DNA from: an uncultured Schlesneria sp.
Lineage (GTDB): Bacteria; Planctomycetota; Planctomycetia; Planctomycetales; Planctomycetaceae
Assembly (NCBI GenBank): GCA_903904835.1
Contig: CAIVEI010000145.1
Span: forward strand, 33,477 to 97,476
Direction: 5' to 3'
DNA length: 64,000 bases
This document shows, in pieces, positions 1 to 9,045 of the stretch. The notes beneath the pieces are model-generated. The model was not told where the DNA came from. It saw only the letters and a program-made list of their open reading frames with translations, and did not search any database. Both the position numbers and the translations under genes were made by a program. Position 1 is the first letter of the stretch, and each line of letters begins with the position of its first letter.

Positions 1-642
1 ATCGTTTCATCACTGGAAAAGAAGATGAACGACTGGGTCATGTCGATGGGGGTGGCGCTCAGTCATCTACCCCCACCGGCGACGGTTGATGCCAAGCCAG
101 AGCCAAAAAAGGAAGTGCTGGAGATCTCGGTGACGGTCACTGGCAAGGCGAAACCAAAGGATTCTTTACTGGTTCAATTCGCTCGATACGAAGGGAATGT
201 GTTTGCGACCGACTATATCGAGTACGACATTGCCGTAGGGACCGGCAGCCCACTCAAAGGCTTCTATTACACACCGTTCAAGGGCAACTCCAATGACCAA
301 CCCCGGAACGAATTCAAACGTGGCGAAGGTGTCGATCAGTTTGGCCGCGATCAGGCGACAGGCCCGGAACCCAAAGGAGGGGCCGGGGTGTGGGAACATC
401 GGATCATCGGTCTTTCCAGCTATGGGCCAGGGATTCTGCCGGGGCACGGGATCACGTTCAAAGGAGCCAAGCCGGGTCATTACAAAATCTACATCGACAA
501 CCTGAACATTCGCCATGCTGACGGCACAACGACCCCCTTATGGACGAACGGCAAGGACACCCGAGTCAACAAGATCAAGGAGAACGATCTCTTTGAGGGA
601 ATAACAATTCGGACGGTAGACATGGCCGATGTCGGCAAGTGA
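1..642 (+). CDS. Hypothetical secreted/cell-surface protein, C-terminal part (5' end cut by window)
   Basis: The reading frame is open from base 1, so the gene starts before the window; the first ATG at 25 is probably internal. About 213 residues are visible. The C-terminal part contains a stretch reading YKIYIDNLNIRHADG, a beta-rich pattern like the end of a concanavalin-A/LamG-like or carbohydrate-binding beta-sandwich domain (DN-x-I-R-ADG). No catalytic motif, membrane segment or sorting tail is visible. A stem-loop follows at 711-745 and the next gene is convergent. The family is not recognised; the binding-domain idea is inference only. Confidence 0.5.
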   Translation: MVSSLEKKMNDWVMSMGVALSHLPPPATVDAKPEPKKEVLEISVTVTGKAKPKDSLLVQFARYEGNVFATDYIEYDIAVGTGSPLKGFYYTPFKGNSNDQPRNEFKRGEGVDQFGRDQATGPEPKGGAGVWEHRIIGLSSYGPGILPGHGITFKGAKPGHYKIYIDNLNIRHADGTTTPLWTNGKDTRVNKIKENDLFEGITIRTVDMADVGK

Positions 643-710
643 TGTCATCGCCAGTGTGATGCAGAACAATGATCACTTGGGGAGTGATGCACGTGGGCAT
701 CGACTATCTG

Positions 711-745
711 GCTACTGGATGTCCCTGCGGTGGACATCCAGTAGC
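711..745. terminator. Stem-loop between convergent genes, possible terminator
   Basis: A perfect 14-nt inverted repeat (711-724 and 732-745, arm GCTACTGGATGTCC) encloses a 7-nt loop between two convergent genes. On the plus strand a T-run comes only at about 772-780, so it is not a textbook intrinsic terminator. The position suits transcription termination for either gene. Confidence 0.45.
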
Positions 746-804
746 TTGGTGGGGAAGCATCACGACATCTTTGTTTTTTTCCTTTCCCTATGAATCGGGG
801 AAAT

Positions 805-1797
805 TCATTTTTCCCGGACGACTCGAAAACTGTTTCCGTAGTCTCGATATGTCGGTGTTTCACTATTACGTCGAGCACATCGCAGATGGAACGAATTATT
901 ATAGAAACCGCCTCCGCGGAGGACTCGCGTTGTTCCCTTCAGCGGCCCTGTGGGGTCATCGGTGGTTGATCGGCCGTAGTAATTCTCGTCGTACCAGTCC
1001 GAGCACCATTCCCAGGCGTTCCCGTGCATGTCGTACAGGCCAAATTTGTTCGGCAGAAACTTGCCCACGGGTGCCGTCCAGACGAAGCCGTCACTTCCGA
1101 TGAGATACAGTGACCGCACTTTTTTTTCTGGTGATTTTGGATAAAGCGCATTCAGTCGACTCGAATCCGCAGAATTCCCAAACCGGAAAAGTTGCTCGGG
1201 TTCGTCTCCAAACGAATATCGTTGTACGCTTCCCGCCCGACAGGCATATTCCCATTCGGCCTCAGTGGGAAGTCGATAGGTCTTTCCTTCTTTTTCGCTT
1301 AACCATTCACAGAATGCGACGGCATCGTTCCAGGTGACGTAGATGACCGAATGAGTCTGTTCAATCTTCCATGCGATCGGTTCCCATGGGCGAAATCGAG
1401 TCGATTCCACCATGTTTCCATCTTTGTCGAAACCCCAACTTGGATTGCCATCCACTTCCGCTTCAGTCTTGTATTTCGCGTCGTAATAAAATTTGAGGAA
1501 CTGATTCAAGGTGACTTCATATTGTCCCATGAAGAACGGTTTCGTAATTCGGACGGTGTGTTGGGGAAGTTCGGCATCAATCCAACTGCGGTCAAAATTG
1601 TGATATTTCTTCAACAGCGTTGTCGTCGTTTCCTCAGCCCCCATCTGGAATTCTCCTGCGGGAATCTCAACCAGTTTCATATTGATACTGTTTGTGATCA
1701 CCACGGGTTCAGCCGCCCGGACGACATGGTCTGCCCCGATTCGGATTGATGAGAGGACAAGAATGAATATGAAATCGAGAACACGATTTCCCCGCAT
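805..1797 (-). CDS. Formylglycine-generating-enzyme (SUMF1/FGE-sulfatase) domain protein lacking catalytic cysteines
   Basis: 330 residues. An N-terminal hydrophobic segment and a likely signal cleavage around VRAAEP (residue ~29) suggest export. The FGE-sulfatase fold runs from about residue 38 to the end: VEIPAGEFQMG, YEVTLNQF, YRLPTEAEWEYACRAG, GLYDMHGNAWEWCSDWY and VLRGGGFYNNSFHLRCARR. In true FGE the segment after the RGGS motif carries two copper-binding catalytic cysteines (CHKSYC in human SUMF1). Here it reads YNNSFH, so both are missing and sulfatase-activating activity is unlikely. Such cysteine-less members are common in Planctomycetes and may act as binding or scaffold domains. 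The start is supported by AGGAG about 8 nt upstream of ATG. Confidence 0.9.
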   Translation of the reverse strand: MRGNRVLDFIFILVLSSIRIGADHVVRAAEPVVITNSINMKLVEIPAGEFQMGAEETTTTLLKKYHNFDRSWIDAELPQHTVRITKPFFMGQYEVTLNQFLKFYYDAKYKTEAEVDGNPSWGFDKDGNMVESTRFRPWEPIAWKIEQTHSVIYVTWNDAVAFCEWLSEKEGKTYRLPTEAEWEYACRAGSVQRYSFGDEPEQLFRFGNSADSSRLNALYPKSPEKKVRSLYLIGSDGFVWTAPVGKFLPNKFGLYDMHGNAWEWCSDWYDENYYGRSTTDDPTGPLKGTTRVLRGGGFYNNSFHLRCARRNSETPTYRDYGNSFRVVREK

Positions 1798-2109
1798 TTT
1801 TGTGGCTCCTCAAAAGGACATCAGAGTTAGATTATTCGATTAGGTTTTCGGTTACGGCGAAGTATCGTTTAAGGGTTGATTGACTTCAATTTGCCACGAG
1901 TTGAAATCTCGAACATTCGCGAGAAACGTAATGCCCAGCATTGGTTCGCGGGGCGTTGCTTTATGCCTCCAAAACGGTCTCACTTCAGTTTGACAGCAAA
2001 TCCACCCTGCTGTGGTTTGTCATCGTGAGTGAAATTCTAACGCTCACTGCATACACTGATGCGGTCATGATCGAATTGATGGTTTCCGCGTCCGGATGAT
2101 CACTATTTT
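1798..2109. other. Divergent intergenic region, no gene seen
   Basis: 312 bp between the divergent FGE-domain and BatA/VWA genes. It must hold both promoters, but no convincing -35/-10 pair, operator or RNA structure was recognised. Confidence 0.4.
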
Positions 2110-4545
2110 ATGTCGTTGCTGCATCCCGCGTTGTTGCTAGGGCTGGGATTTTCTGCCATCCCGATTTTGCTGCATTTATTGCTGCGGTCCAAACCAAAGC
2201 GATTAATTTTCCCGGCACTTCGGCTGATTCAGCAGAGTCGTCGGCAAAATGTCAGGCGGATGCAACTCCGGCATTTGTGGTTGCTTCTGTTGCGAATGCT
2301 CGTCTTTGCACTGCTGGCGTTTGGATTGACTCGACCTTCGTTGCCCGCGGCAAATTATTCGCTTCTCTGGTACGAATGGTTGGGGATTCTCGGGATCATC
2401 GCAGCAGGCTTGGGTAGCTATTTCGGCGTCATGAAATGGTGGCAGCGACTGAATTGGCCTCGAAACCAGTTGTTGACTCGCCGGACGATGCTTCGCGGCG
2501 GTCTCGGTGCTGCCGTGGCGACACTGTTGCTGTTGGGTGTCGGTTGGCCCTACGTTCGTCGCGTTAATGCAGAGATGAAAGACCCCGCGCCAAGAGCGGC
2601 CGATAACCTTCCTGTAGCGGCGGTCTTCCTGTTTGATAACAGCCCGAGCATGAATTACCGGCAGGGAAACCAGAGTCGATTACAATCGGCTCAACAGATC
2701 GCACGCGATCACCTCAGCCGTTTGTCTGCGGGTAGCAAAGTTGCAGTCACAAGCTCACATGAAACTACGGCACCACCATTTTCACTCGATCTGCAAGCAG
2801 CACGAAGCCGGATTGACGGTTTTGAAATCAGGGCCGGCGGACTTTCGCTGAACGACCGGTTGCGGACGGTCATCCTGGCACATGAGGAAGATCGTCGACG
2901 AGTCACAGCCGAACAAACTTCGATTCCTGAAGAAAAACGACAAGATCGATACCTGCGCGAGATTTATCTCTTCTGCGATCTGACGCGTTCGGCATGGCGA
3001 GACGAATCTTCAAGCGTTTTGCGGGACGAATTGGCGCGTCTCAAATTCGTTTCGGTTTACTTAATCGACGTCGGTGAATCGAATCCCACAAACGTTGGTA
3101 TCTCCAGCGTAAAACTCTCGTCGGAATCTGTTCCGAATGGTGGAACATTGAAGCTGGATGTCGGATTGACTGCCGTCGGACATTTCAAACCGGAACAGAC
3201 GGTTGAATTCTTTCTCAGTGGGCGGGATGGCAAGCTGGTGAAACGAGGTCAACAAACCGTTGCCGTCGACAGCGGTGTTGAGCGACAACTCACGTTTGAG
3301 ATACCGCAAGTCGAAGGACCGCTTCTGCAAGGGGAATTTCGGATTGTCGGATCTGACCCGCTGGCGATCGATGATGTCGGGTATTTTACCGTCAGAACAC
3401 TGCCCCAATTGAAAGTGCTGGTCGTTGCCGAGAATGCGTCGGTCGCCTTTTACTGGCAGTCGGCCATCGACTACGTATCGTCCGCGAAAATTACAGATTT
3501 TCAAACGAAATTTCTGACGTCCAGTCAGTTGCGTGATACAGATCTCAAGACGTTCGATGTTGTATTTCTCATCAATTTGAATGCTCCTGACGAGACGACC
3601 TGGACCCGGTTGCGTGACTATGTTGAAGCTGGGGGAGGACTGGGTGTGTTTCTTGGAGCTGCGAGTTCCGCACTCAGTGCGAAGCCGGGCCGAGACCAGA
3701 TTGACCCAGTCGCCTACAACAAGAAGGCCGCTCAAAGTCTTTTGCCAGGGGAACTGAAGGCATCAGTGGTAAATACAAAACCGCAGTCGATGGATCTGCG
3801 GAACTCGCAACATCTGTTGCTTAAAAGATTAGAGGGTTCTGGGGTTTTAGCGGATTTGGGTGCCGTGGAAGTCCGTGGATTTTGGAAAGTCGAGCCATTC
3901 GAATCAGCGGTGACGGTCGCCAAATTCGACGGAACACAAGGAAATCCTGCGTTGCTTGAGCGGCGAGTTGGTCGCGGGCGAGTAATGTTGATGACAACTT
4001 CTGTCAATAATGACAAATGGAACGATCTGGTCGGTACCGGGCTCTCTTTTGTGTTTGCCGATCAGTTGGCCCAATATTTGTCACAACAATCAACGCTGCG
4101 AACAAATTATCTTGTGGGTGATGAGGTGACGTTGCCACTGGACCGAGAGCAAAAGTTGAGAAAAGTGGTCCTTCGCATGCCTGACTTTAAACAGCGGACG
4201 CAAGAAATTCCTGCCGAAGCGAAAAACCTTCGGCTGAAAGATCTTACGACGATCGGCTCATATCAGGTGGATTCGGCCCTAGGGGAGGTGACTTACCATA
4301 GCGGCTTCAGCCTGAATCTTCCTGCAAGCGAGAGTGATTTGCGACGTCTAGAGCCTCGTGAGCTTGATTCGCTACTGGGGGAAGGGAGATATACAGTCAA
4401 TCGTGATCCTCGCAGTCTTGAGCGGAACATTTTGACCAATCGATTGGGCCAGGAAATGTACAGTTTTGTTGTCGGACTTCTGGTCATTGTCTTTGCGTTG
4501 GAACAGTTTACGGCGGCCTGGTTCTACCGGACGGACGAAGCGTGA
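2110..4545 (+). CDS. BatA N-terminal domain / von Willebrand factor A membrane protein
   Basis: 811 residues. The first ~80 residues are the aerotolerance-protein BatA N-terminal region (LHPALLLGLGFSAIPILLHL, then two membrane segments). A further membrane segment lies near residues 130-150. A VWA-like domain begins near residue 170 with a MIDAS-type motif FDNSPSM (D-x-S-x-S). The middle-to-C-terminal part resembles the class I glutamine-amidotransferase-like region often joined to BatA in Planctomycetes. A last membrane helix (SFVVGLLVIVFALEQF) lies at the C-terminus. Related proteins are often encoded with MoxR ATPase and DUF58 genes, which are not present here. Role: inner-membrane protein with an extracytoplasmic VWA domain; exact function unknown. 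Confidence 0.85.
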   Translation: MSLLHPALLLGLGFSAIPILLHLLLRSKPKRLIFPALRLIQQSRRQNVRRMQLRHLWLLLLRMLVFALLAFGLTRPSLPAANYSLLWYEWLGILGIIAAGLGSYFGVMKWWQRLNWPRNQLLTRRTMLRGGLGAAVATLLLLGVGWPYVRRVNAEMKDPAPRAADNLPVAAVFLFDNSPSMNYRQGNQSRLQSAQQIARDHLSRLSAGSKVAVTSSHETTAPPFSLDLQAARSRIDGFEIRAGGLSLNDRLRTVILAHEEDRRRVTAEQTSIPEEKRQDRYLREIYLFCDLTRSAWRDESSSVLRDELARLKFVSVYLIDVGESNPTNVGISSVKLSSESVPNGGTLKLDVGLTAVGHFKPEQTVEFFLSGRDGKLVKRGQQTVAVDSGVERQLTFEIPQVEGPLLQGEFRIVGSDPLAIDDVGYFTVRTLPQLKVLVVAENASVAFYWQSAIDYVSSAKITDFQTKFLTSSQLRDTDLKTFDVVFLINLNAPDETTWTRLRDYVEAGGGLGVFLGAASSALSAKPGRDQIDPVAYNKKAAQSLLPGELKASVVNTKPQSMDLRNSQHLLLKRLEGSGVLADLGAVEVRGFWKVEPFESAVTVAKFDGTQGNPALLERRVGRGRVMLMTTSVNNDKWNDLVGTGLSFVFADQLAQYLSQQSTLRTNYLVGDEVTLPLDREQKLRKVVLRMPDFKQRTQEIPAEAKNLRLKDLTTIGSYQVDSALGEVTYHSGFSLNLPASESDLRRLEPRELDSLLGEGRYTVNRDPRSLERNILTNRLGQEMYSFVVGLLVIVFALEQFTAAWFYRTDEA

Positions 4546-4677
4546 GTGATCGCAATTCCTGCCGAAGTTGAATGAAGTTCGTCAGGGAGCCGACCAAAAC
4601 CGTCTCAAACTGCAGAAATCGCTCTTGCCATCGTTTTTCCCAGATACTATCACCCGCTCCTCCCCATTTTAAAACTC

Positions 4678-5124
4678 ATGTCAGAACTTCGGCAGCCCGT
4701 TGAAGCACCGGTCGGAAATGGTGGCCGAGCAGCTTTGCTCGGAATCGCATTGTTTCTGGTTGTCGGCTTTGGCATCGCCTTATTGCTCGATCCCGATCCC
4801 CGAGGGTTTGGGACTCATCAGCAATTAGGGCTGCCTCCGTGTACTTTTCGTTTACTGTTTGGCCGTCCGTGTCCCGGTTGCGGGATGACGACTAGCTTTT
4901 CATATTTTGTTCGAGGTCAATTTGTTGAAGCAGCACGCGCAAACCTGGCGGGAACATTGCTTGCTGCTGTCTGTGCCATGTTAATTCCCTGGTGTTTATG
5001 GAGTGCTCGGAGTGGTCAATTGTGGATGGTTTCTGATCCCGTATCGGTGGCAGGTATCTTGTCGATCTGCCTGGCAACCTTGACGGTTCTCATGTGGGTT
5101 GCCCGGATGATCGCAGTGATCTAA
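4678..5124 (+). CDS. DUF2752 family membrane protein
   Basis: 148 residues. Three hydrophobic segments (about residues 20-38, 85-105 and 118-145) suggest an integral membrane protein. The DUF2752 signature is visible: CTFRLLFGRPCPGCGMTTSF, with the Cys-Pro-Gly-Cys-Gly motif between TM1 and TM2, followed by the conserved A-x-x-x-N-x-x-G stretch (ARANLAGTLLA). Function is unknown; the paired cysteines suggest metal binding or redox chemistry, which is inference. It stands 132 bp after the BatA gene on the same strand. Confidence 0.85.
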   Translation: MSELRQPVEAPVGNGGRAALLGIALFLVVGFGIALLLDPDPRGFGTHQQLGLPPCTFRLLFGRPCPGCGMTTSFSYFVRGQFVEAARANLAGTLLAAVCAMLIPWCLWSARSGQLWMVSDPVSVAGILSICLATLTVLMWVARMIAVI

Positions 5125-5231
5125 GTCCTTGCTCTTCAGGCATACGAAAAACTTTTAAGAACGAACTCGGTTTCCACGACACGAAAACGATGAATCTAAT
5201 TTGAATCCACTCGGCGAAGGATCGCCTTAAA

Positions 5232-5927
5232 ATGACCAATGATTATTCGATCGACCACTCGCGCCGTGATGCACTCAGGAAACTGATTGCCATTGCGGGT
5301 GGCATCACAATGGTATCGACAACAGGGTGCTCCAAATTTCTTCTGAGCAGCGGCAAGATTCTGTTTGGTGATCCAAAGATCACTTCAGAATTTACGAAAT
5401 TGACTCAGGTTGACCTCTGCAAGGGGGACAAGGCTGTTCTTGTTGTCTGTTCGACGCCCGAGTCGGTAGACGCTGATAATTCGACGTTGCGACTGGACTT
5501 GATTGATGGCGTCACTCATCGAATGAAACTGAATGGCGTGAAGATTATCAATCCGAACCGAGTGGCTGATTGGCTTGAAAGCCAAGATACGTCGGTCCCA
5601 GACCTGCAAAAACTGGCAAAGGACTTTGACACCGACTATATCGCCTGGATTGAAGTTCAGACATTCAGCTTGCGAGAGCCCAACAGCCACAACCTGCTTC
5701 GCGGACAGACCAGTGGATATATCCGCGTCGCCAAGATCGAAGACTTCAATGGTCAGCGGCGAGCCATGATGGCATACAACCGTGAATTCGCCATGAATTA
5801 TCCTGAACATCAACCCGTGTCGGAAACCGGGCGATCGGCCATTGTCTTCCACAAGGAATACCTGGCCCGCCTGTGCGACCTGCTGGCCGAACGATTTTAT
5901 AACCACCGGCCGGGCAAAAGTTTCTAA
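5232..5927 (+). CDS. Tat-type lipoprotein, paralogue of the next gene
   Basis: 231 residues. The N-terminus carries SRRDALRKLIAIAGG followed by a hydrophobic stretch and STTGC, which reads as a twin-arginine signal ending in a lipobox, with Cys33 as the lipid-modified residue. The mature part shares order and motifs with the following protein: PNRVADWLE against PDLVKGWLE, and SHNLLRGQTSG against SPNLYRGRSES. The central pattern (LAKDFDTDYIAWIEV) recalls CsgG/LpoB/TolB-N-like periplasmic lipoproteins, but this is only a fold-level guess. Probably co-transcribed with its paralogue 18 bp downstream. Confidence 0.75.
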   Translation: MTNDYSIDHSRRDALRKLIAIAGGITMVSTTGCSKFLLSSGKILFGDPKITSEFTKLTQVDLCKGDKAVLVVCSTPESVDADNSTLRLDLIDGVTHRMKLNGVKIINPNRVADWLESQDTSVPDLQKLAKDFDTDYIAWIEVQTFSLREPNSHNLLRGQTSGYIRVAKIEDFNGQRRAMMAYNREFAMNYPEHQPVSETGRSAIVFHKEYLARLCDLLAERFYNHRPGKSF

Positions 5928-5945
5928 TACCCCAAAGGCAATACG

Positions 5946-6605
5946 ATGCGCGCGATCCCGAATCGATTATCGACGTTGTTGGCCATACTGCTGCTTTGCA
6001 CAACGGCGAGCGGGTGTAATTATCTTGTGATGTTCGGCTATCTGATTGGTGGTCCTCCTTCCATCGAACCGAAATTCGACGAAGAGACCAAAGAGTCGAT
6101 GACGGACCCGGACGTGCGCGTTGTCGTCGTCTGTTTTGCACCCAATGAAATCAAATATAGCTTTGAAAGCATCGATCACGAACTGGCTCAGTACGTCTCG
6201 TTCCAGTTGCATGCTCATAAGATCAAGGTGGTGCCTCCTGATCTGGTCAAGGGTTGGTTGGAAGAAAACAAAGATTGGGACAAGCCAGAGGAAATTGGTG
6301 CGTACTTCAAAGTAACACATGTGATCTACATCGATCTCAATGAGTTCACTTTGTACGAAGAAGGAAGCCCAAATCTTTATCGAGGGCGGTCAGAAAGTAT
6401 TGTCAGTGTCTGGAAAATGGATGAAGACAACCACGCAGAGAAGATCTTCAGCCAGGAAAAGACGTCGAAGTATCCTATGCACCAGGCGGTCAGTTCGGGT
6501 GACAAGACTTATACGACGTTCAAAGGCGAATATCTGACTCGCCTCAGCGATGAAATTGGTCGCTTCTTCTACGAGTATTACATCGCAGACGAGATCGGTA
6601 ACTGA
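5946..6605 (+). CDS. Sec-type lipoprotein, paralogue of the preceding gene
   Basis: 219 residues with a Sec signal peptide and lipobox TASGC (Cys24). It follows its paralogue by 18 bp and shares the same domain plan: an alpha/beta N-terminal half (VRVVVVCFAP), a helix PDLVKGWLEEN, a strand VTHVIYIDLNEFTLYEEG, SPNLYRGRS, and a C-terminal helix EYLTRLSDEIGRFFYEY. Unlike its neighbour it lacks the twin-arginine motif. Outer- or inner-membrane periplasmic localisation is inferred; the molecular role is unknown. Transcription should end at the strong stem-loop at 6662-6696. Confidence 0.75.
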   Translation: MRAIPNRLSTLLAILLLCTTASGCNYLVMFGYLIGGPPSIEPKFDEETKESMTDPDVRVVVVCFAPNEIKYSFESIDHELAQYVSFQLHAHKIKVVPPDLVKGWLEENKDWDKPEEIGAYFKVTHVIYIDLNEFTLYEEGSPNLYRGRSESIVSVWKMDEDNHAEKIFSQEKTSKYPMHQAVSSGDKTYTTFKGEYLTRLSDEIGRFFYEYYIADEIGN

Positions 6606-6661
6606 CAGTTCAACGATCTGTGGTTTGGTCTTCGTTTGTACCGGTTGTGAAATACAAAAGA

Positions 6662-6696
6662 AAAAGGACGCTTCCGGTGACCGGAAGCGTCCTTTT
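6662..6696. terminator. Bidirectional intrinsic terminator
   Basis: A perfect 16-bp stem (6662-6677 with 6681-6696) closes a 3-nt loop (TGA). The stem begins with AAAA and ends with TTTT, so on either strand it reads as a GC-rich hairpin ending in Ts. It lies between the convergent lipoprotein gene and rplI. Confidence 0.9.
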
Positions 6697-6729
6697 CAAA
6701 TTTGATCAAACCCGAAAGGGCTTGGCGGC

Positions 6730-7233
6730 TTACTTCTTCGCTGCGGGAACGACCCAAACCTTGATTTCGGTTTTGACATCTGTGTGAAGCTGAATCTTCA
6801 CGGTGTACATCCCCAGTTCCTTTATCGGGCCATCCAGTTTGACGTGATCGGCGTCGACCTGATAACCAGCGGCCACGAGAGCCTTGCTGATATCTGGACC
6901 CATGATCGAACCGTAGAGGTGACCCTCTTCGTTCGCATTGGCTTCCAGCGTAACGCTGTATTTCCCGATCGCGTCGGCTCGCTTTTGCAGAGCGATCATT
7001 TTCTGCTTCTGGAGCTCGACCAGGTTTTCCTGGTGACGTTTGACCATTCGCTTATTGACTTCGGTCGCGACCGTGGCCAGCCCGTTAGGCATCAGGTAAT
7101 TGCGGGCATATCCGGGTTTGACGCGGACAATATCACCGGTGTTACCCAGGTGTTCGACGTCTGCCGCAAGCAATAACTCGACCTGCCGAGTCATCCGTGG
7201 ACGTCCAGAAGCTGAATGTGTACTACGAGCCAT
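6730..7233 (-). CDS. rplI: Large ribosomal subunit protein bL9
   Basis: 167 residues. The bL9 N-domain is plain (VELLLAADVEHLGNTGDIV, VKPGYARNYLMPNGLA), followed by the long connecting helix (KRMVKRHQENLVELQKQKM) and the C-terminal RNA-binding domain (HLYGSIMGPDISKALV). Compared with E. coli L9 it has about 15 extra N-terminal residues (MARSTHSASGRPRM); an internal Met at residue 14 could be the real start. Last gene of the minus-strand rplY-pth-rpsF-ssb-rplI operon, 42 bp after ssb. Confidence 0.97.
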   Translation of the reverse strand: MARSTHSASGRPRMTRQVELLLAADVEHLGNTGDIVRVKPGYARNYLMPNGLATVATEVNKRMVKRHQENLVELQKQKMIALQKRADAIGKYSVTLEANANEEGHLYGSIMGPDISKALVAAGYQVDADHVKLDGPIKELGMYTVKIQLHTDVKTEIKVWVVPAAKK

Positions 7234-7275
7234 GATTTAAATTCCGTCGCGATAACTAACTGGTTTCAATTCAAA

Positions 7276-7791
7276 TTAAAACGGGACTTCATCACCTTGC
7301 GGACCAGCCGAATGATCATCGAAACTCGGAGAATAACCACCTCCAGAGTCGCCATGGTCATGATCTGGTTCGATGGGAGCATTTCTGGAGGGGCCGCCAG
7401 CGGATTGAGGTCGTCCAGGAGTACCACCGCCGCCACCGCCACCAGGATTGTCTCCCTTACCACCCAACATCGTCATATTTTCGCCGACAACTCGCAACTT
7501 GCTTCGTTTTTGACCCGATTCGCGATCGTCCCACGTATCAAGTTGAAGTCGGCCTTCGATCAGGACCGACCGCCCTTTCGCCAGGTATTCCCCGGCGATT
7601 TCAGCAGTCCTGCCCCACAACGTGATATCAACGAAAGTTGTTTCGTCCTTCCATTGATTCGACTGCTTGTCGAGCCATCGGCGGTTCACAGCCAAACCGA
7701 TTTCAGTCACAGCCGTGCCACCCGTCGTGTATTTTACCTGCGGGTCACGCGTCAAATTGCCTACGAGAATCACTTTATTGAAACTGGCCAT
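7276..7791 (-). CDS. ssb: Single-stranded DNA-binding protein
   Basis: 171 residues. The OB-fold runs from about residue 1 to 110 (FNKVILVGNLTRDPQVKYT, WGRTAEIAGEYLAKGRSVLI, RLQLDTWDD, LRVVGENMTMLG). A Gly-rich, proline-containing linker follows, ending in the acidic tip GDEVPF, the planctomycete version of the DDDIPF tail that recruits repair and replication partners. It is the fourth gene of the ribosomal operon, between rpsF and rplI, the classic bacterial position. Confidence 0.97.
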   Translation of the reverse strand: MASFNKVILVGNLTRDPQVKYTTGGTAVTEIGLAVNRRWLDKQSNQWKDETTFVDITLWGRTAEIAGEYLAKGRSVLIEGRLQLDTWDDRESGQKRSKLRVVGENMTMLGGKGDNPGGGGGGGTPGRPQSAGGPSRNAPIEPDHDHGDSGGGYSPSFDDHSAGPQGDEVPF

Positions 7792-7821
7792 TTGTCGTTT
7801 TCCCTCGTTTGCCGCGTCTGA

Positions 7822-8241
7822 TTATCGCGTTTCTTCAATAACATCTTCGATAGGACGATCGCCACGTGCATCGCGATCCGCCTTCTGTTCTGGACTATGG
7901 ATGGCCCCATCGTGTTGAGTCAAGGCATCGACCATTGCGTCGAAGATGACTTTCGGATGACGGAGCACCAACTGTCGCAGCACTGTTTCATTCAATTTGG
8001 ACAATCGATTCAATTCGGTCATGGCACCGCCGTCCATCGTAAAGCAGGCAAGGTAATACAACCCCTTGCGTTGACCTTCGATCGGATAGCAGAGCTTTCC
8101 TTCTTGCCAGGGGCGTGAGGCAACCACCTTGGCACCGACCCGTTCCAGCATCCCAAGCACCGCTTTTTGAGCCCCTTCGGGATCGGCAGCATATCGGTTG
8201 CTGTCAACCAGGAACATTCCTTCGTACATGTACTCGGTCAA
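7822..8241 (-). CDS. rpsF: Small ribosomal subunit protein bS6
   Basis: 139 residues. The bS6 fold is recognised from YEGMFLVDSN at the start, VVASRPWQEGKLCYPIEGQRKGLYYLACF in the middle (split here by family alignment) and the strand/helix around LNRLSKLNETVLRQLVLRH. The chosen start is TTG at 8241, six bases after GGAG; the first ATG (8229) would leave 16 nt from that ribosome-binding site, too far. A charged tail of about 20 residues follows the conserved domain. It lies 30 bp upstream of ssb. Confidence 0.95.
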   Translation of the reverse strand: MTEYMYEGMFLVDSNRYAADPEGAQKAVLGMLERVGAKVVASRPWQEGKLCYPIEGQRKGLYYLACFTMDGGAMTELNRLSKLNETVLRQLVLRHPKVIFDAMVDALTQHDGAIHSPEQKADRDARGDRPIEDVIEETR

Positions 8242-8355
8242 AATTCTCTCCCAAAATCTTCGATGCCATCCGGCGAAAATCGTTCACTGTCGGGTTGAAG
8301 CCCGCGTTCGTCCCGTACTGGTTTTTCAAACAATCTTGTTATTCAAACTCTCGTC

Positions 8356-8958
8356 TTAAATCGGCTTCCCGGCCAGGTTGTCACCAGAATCGCCAGGAGC
8401 CAGGTTCACGACATTCATCGCCGCCGAAATCCCTTCCCGAATCCAGATTTCAACTCCCGTCGCTGCACCTCTGACAGCCACATCGACGTCGGCCAATTCA
8501 TCTTTTCGAAATTTTGCTAGAACAAACGTGACCGCATCCATTTTTTCAGGAGGACGACCCACTCCGAACCGTAATCTGGGAATTTGCTCCGTTCCGCAGA
8601 CCTGCAAAATACTCAATAATCCCTTCTGACCACCAGCAGAACCTGATGCCCGCAATCGCAATTGACAGAGCTTCAGATTCATATCATCGCAGATCACCAG
8701 CACATCGTTCAGTGGAATCTGATAAAACTTAACGATCTGCTGGACGCTGCGTCCACTTAAATTCATAAACGTCTGCGGTGCCGCGAGCAGCACCTTTTCA
8801 TCCTCGTAATTGGCCTCAGTCAAATTGGCTTCAAACCTGAGCTTTGGCCGATTTGCCTGCCATCGATGGGCCAGCTCTGAAATTACATCAAAGCCGATGT
8901 TATGCCGGGTTCCTTCATAGTTTGACCCCGGGTTACCCAGCCCGACGACCAGCTTCAT
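8356..8958 (-). CDS. pth: Peptidyl-tRNA hydrolase
   Basis: 200 residues, close to the ~190 usual for the family. Releases peptide from stalled peptidyl-tRNA in the cytoplasm. Visible motifs: VGLGNPGSNYEGTRHNIGF at the N-terminus, including the catalytic histidine in TRHNIGF; PQTFMNLSGRSV; VICDDMNL; and GGQKGL, all in family order. It sits between rplY and rpsF as in other planctomycetes. The C-terminus (LAPGDSGDNLAGKPI) is not conserved. Confidence 0.96.
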   Translation of the reverse strand: MKLVVGLGNPGSNYEGTRHNIGFDVISELAHRWQANRPKLRFEANLTEANYEDEKVLLAAPQTFMNLSGRSVQQIVKFYQIPLNDVLVICDDMNLKLCQLRLRASGSAGGQKGLLSILQVCGTEQIPRLRFGVGRPPEKMDAVTFVLAKFRKDELADVDVAVRGAATGVEIWIREGISAAMNVVNLAPGDSGDNLAGKPI

Positions 8959-9045
8959 GACGTCATTCCGAACTGTATTAGACTTACGGGAATCAGATTT
9001 CCGTCAAACCCTGTCCGAAATGGCATTTCATTCACCTGTCCAGGC

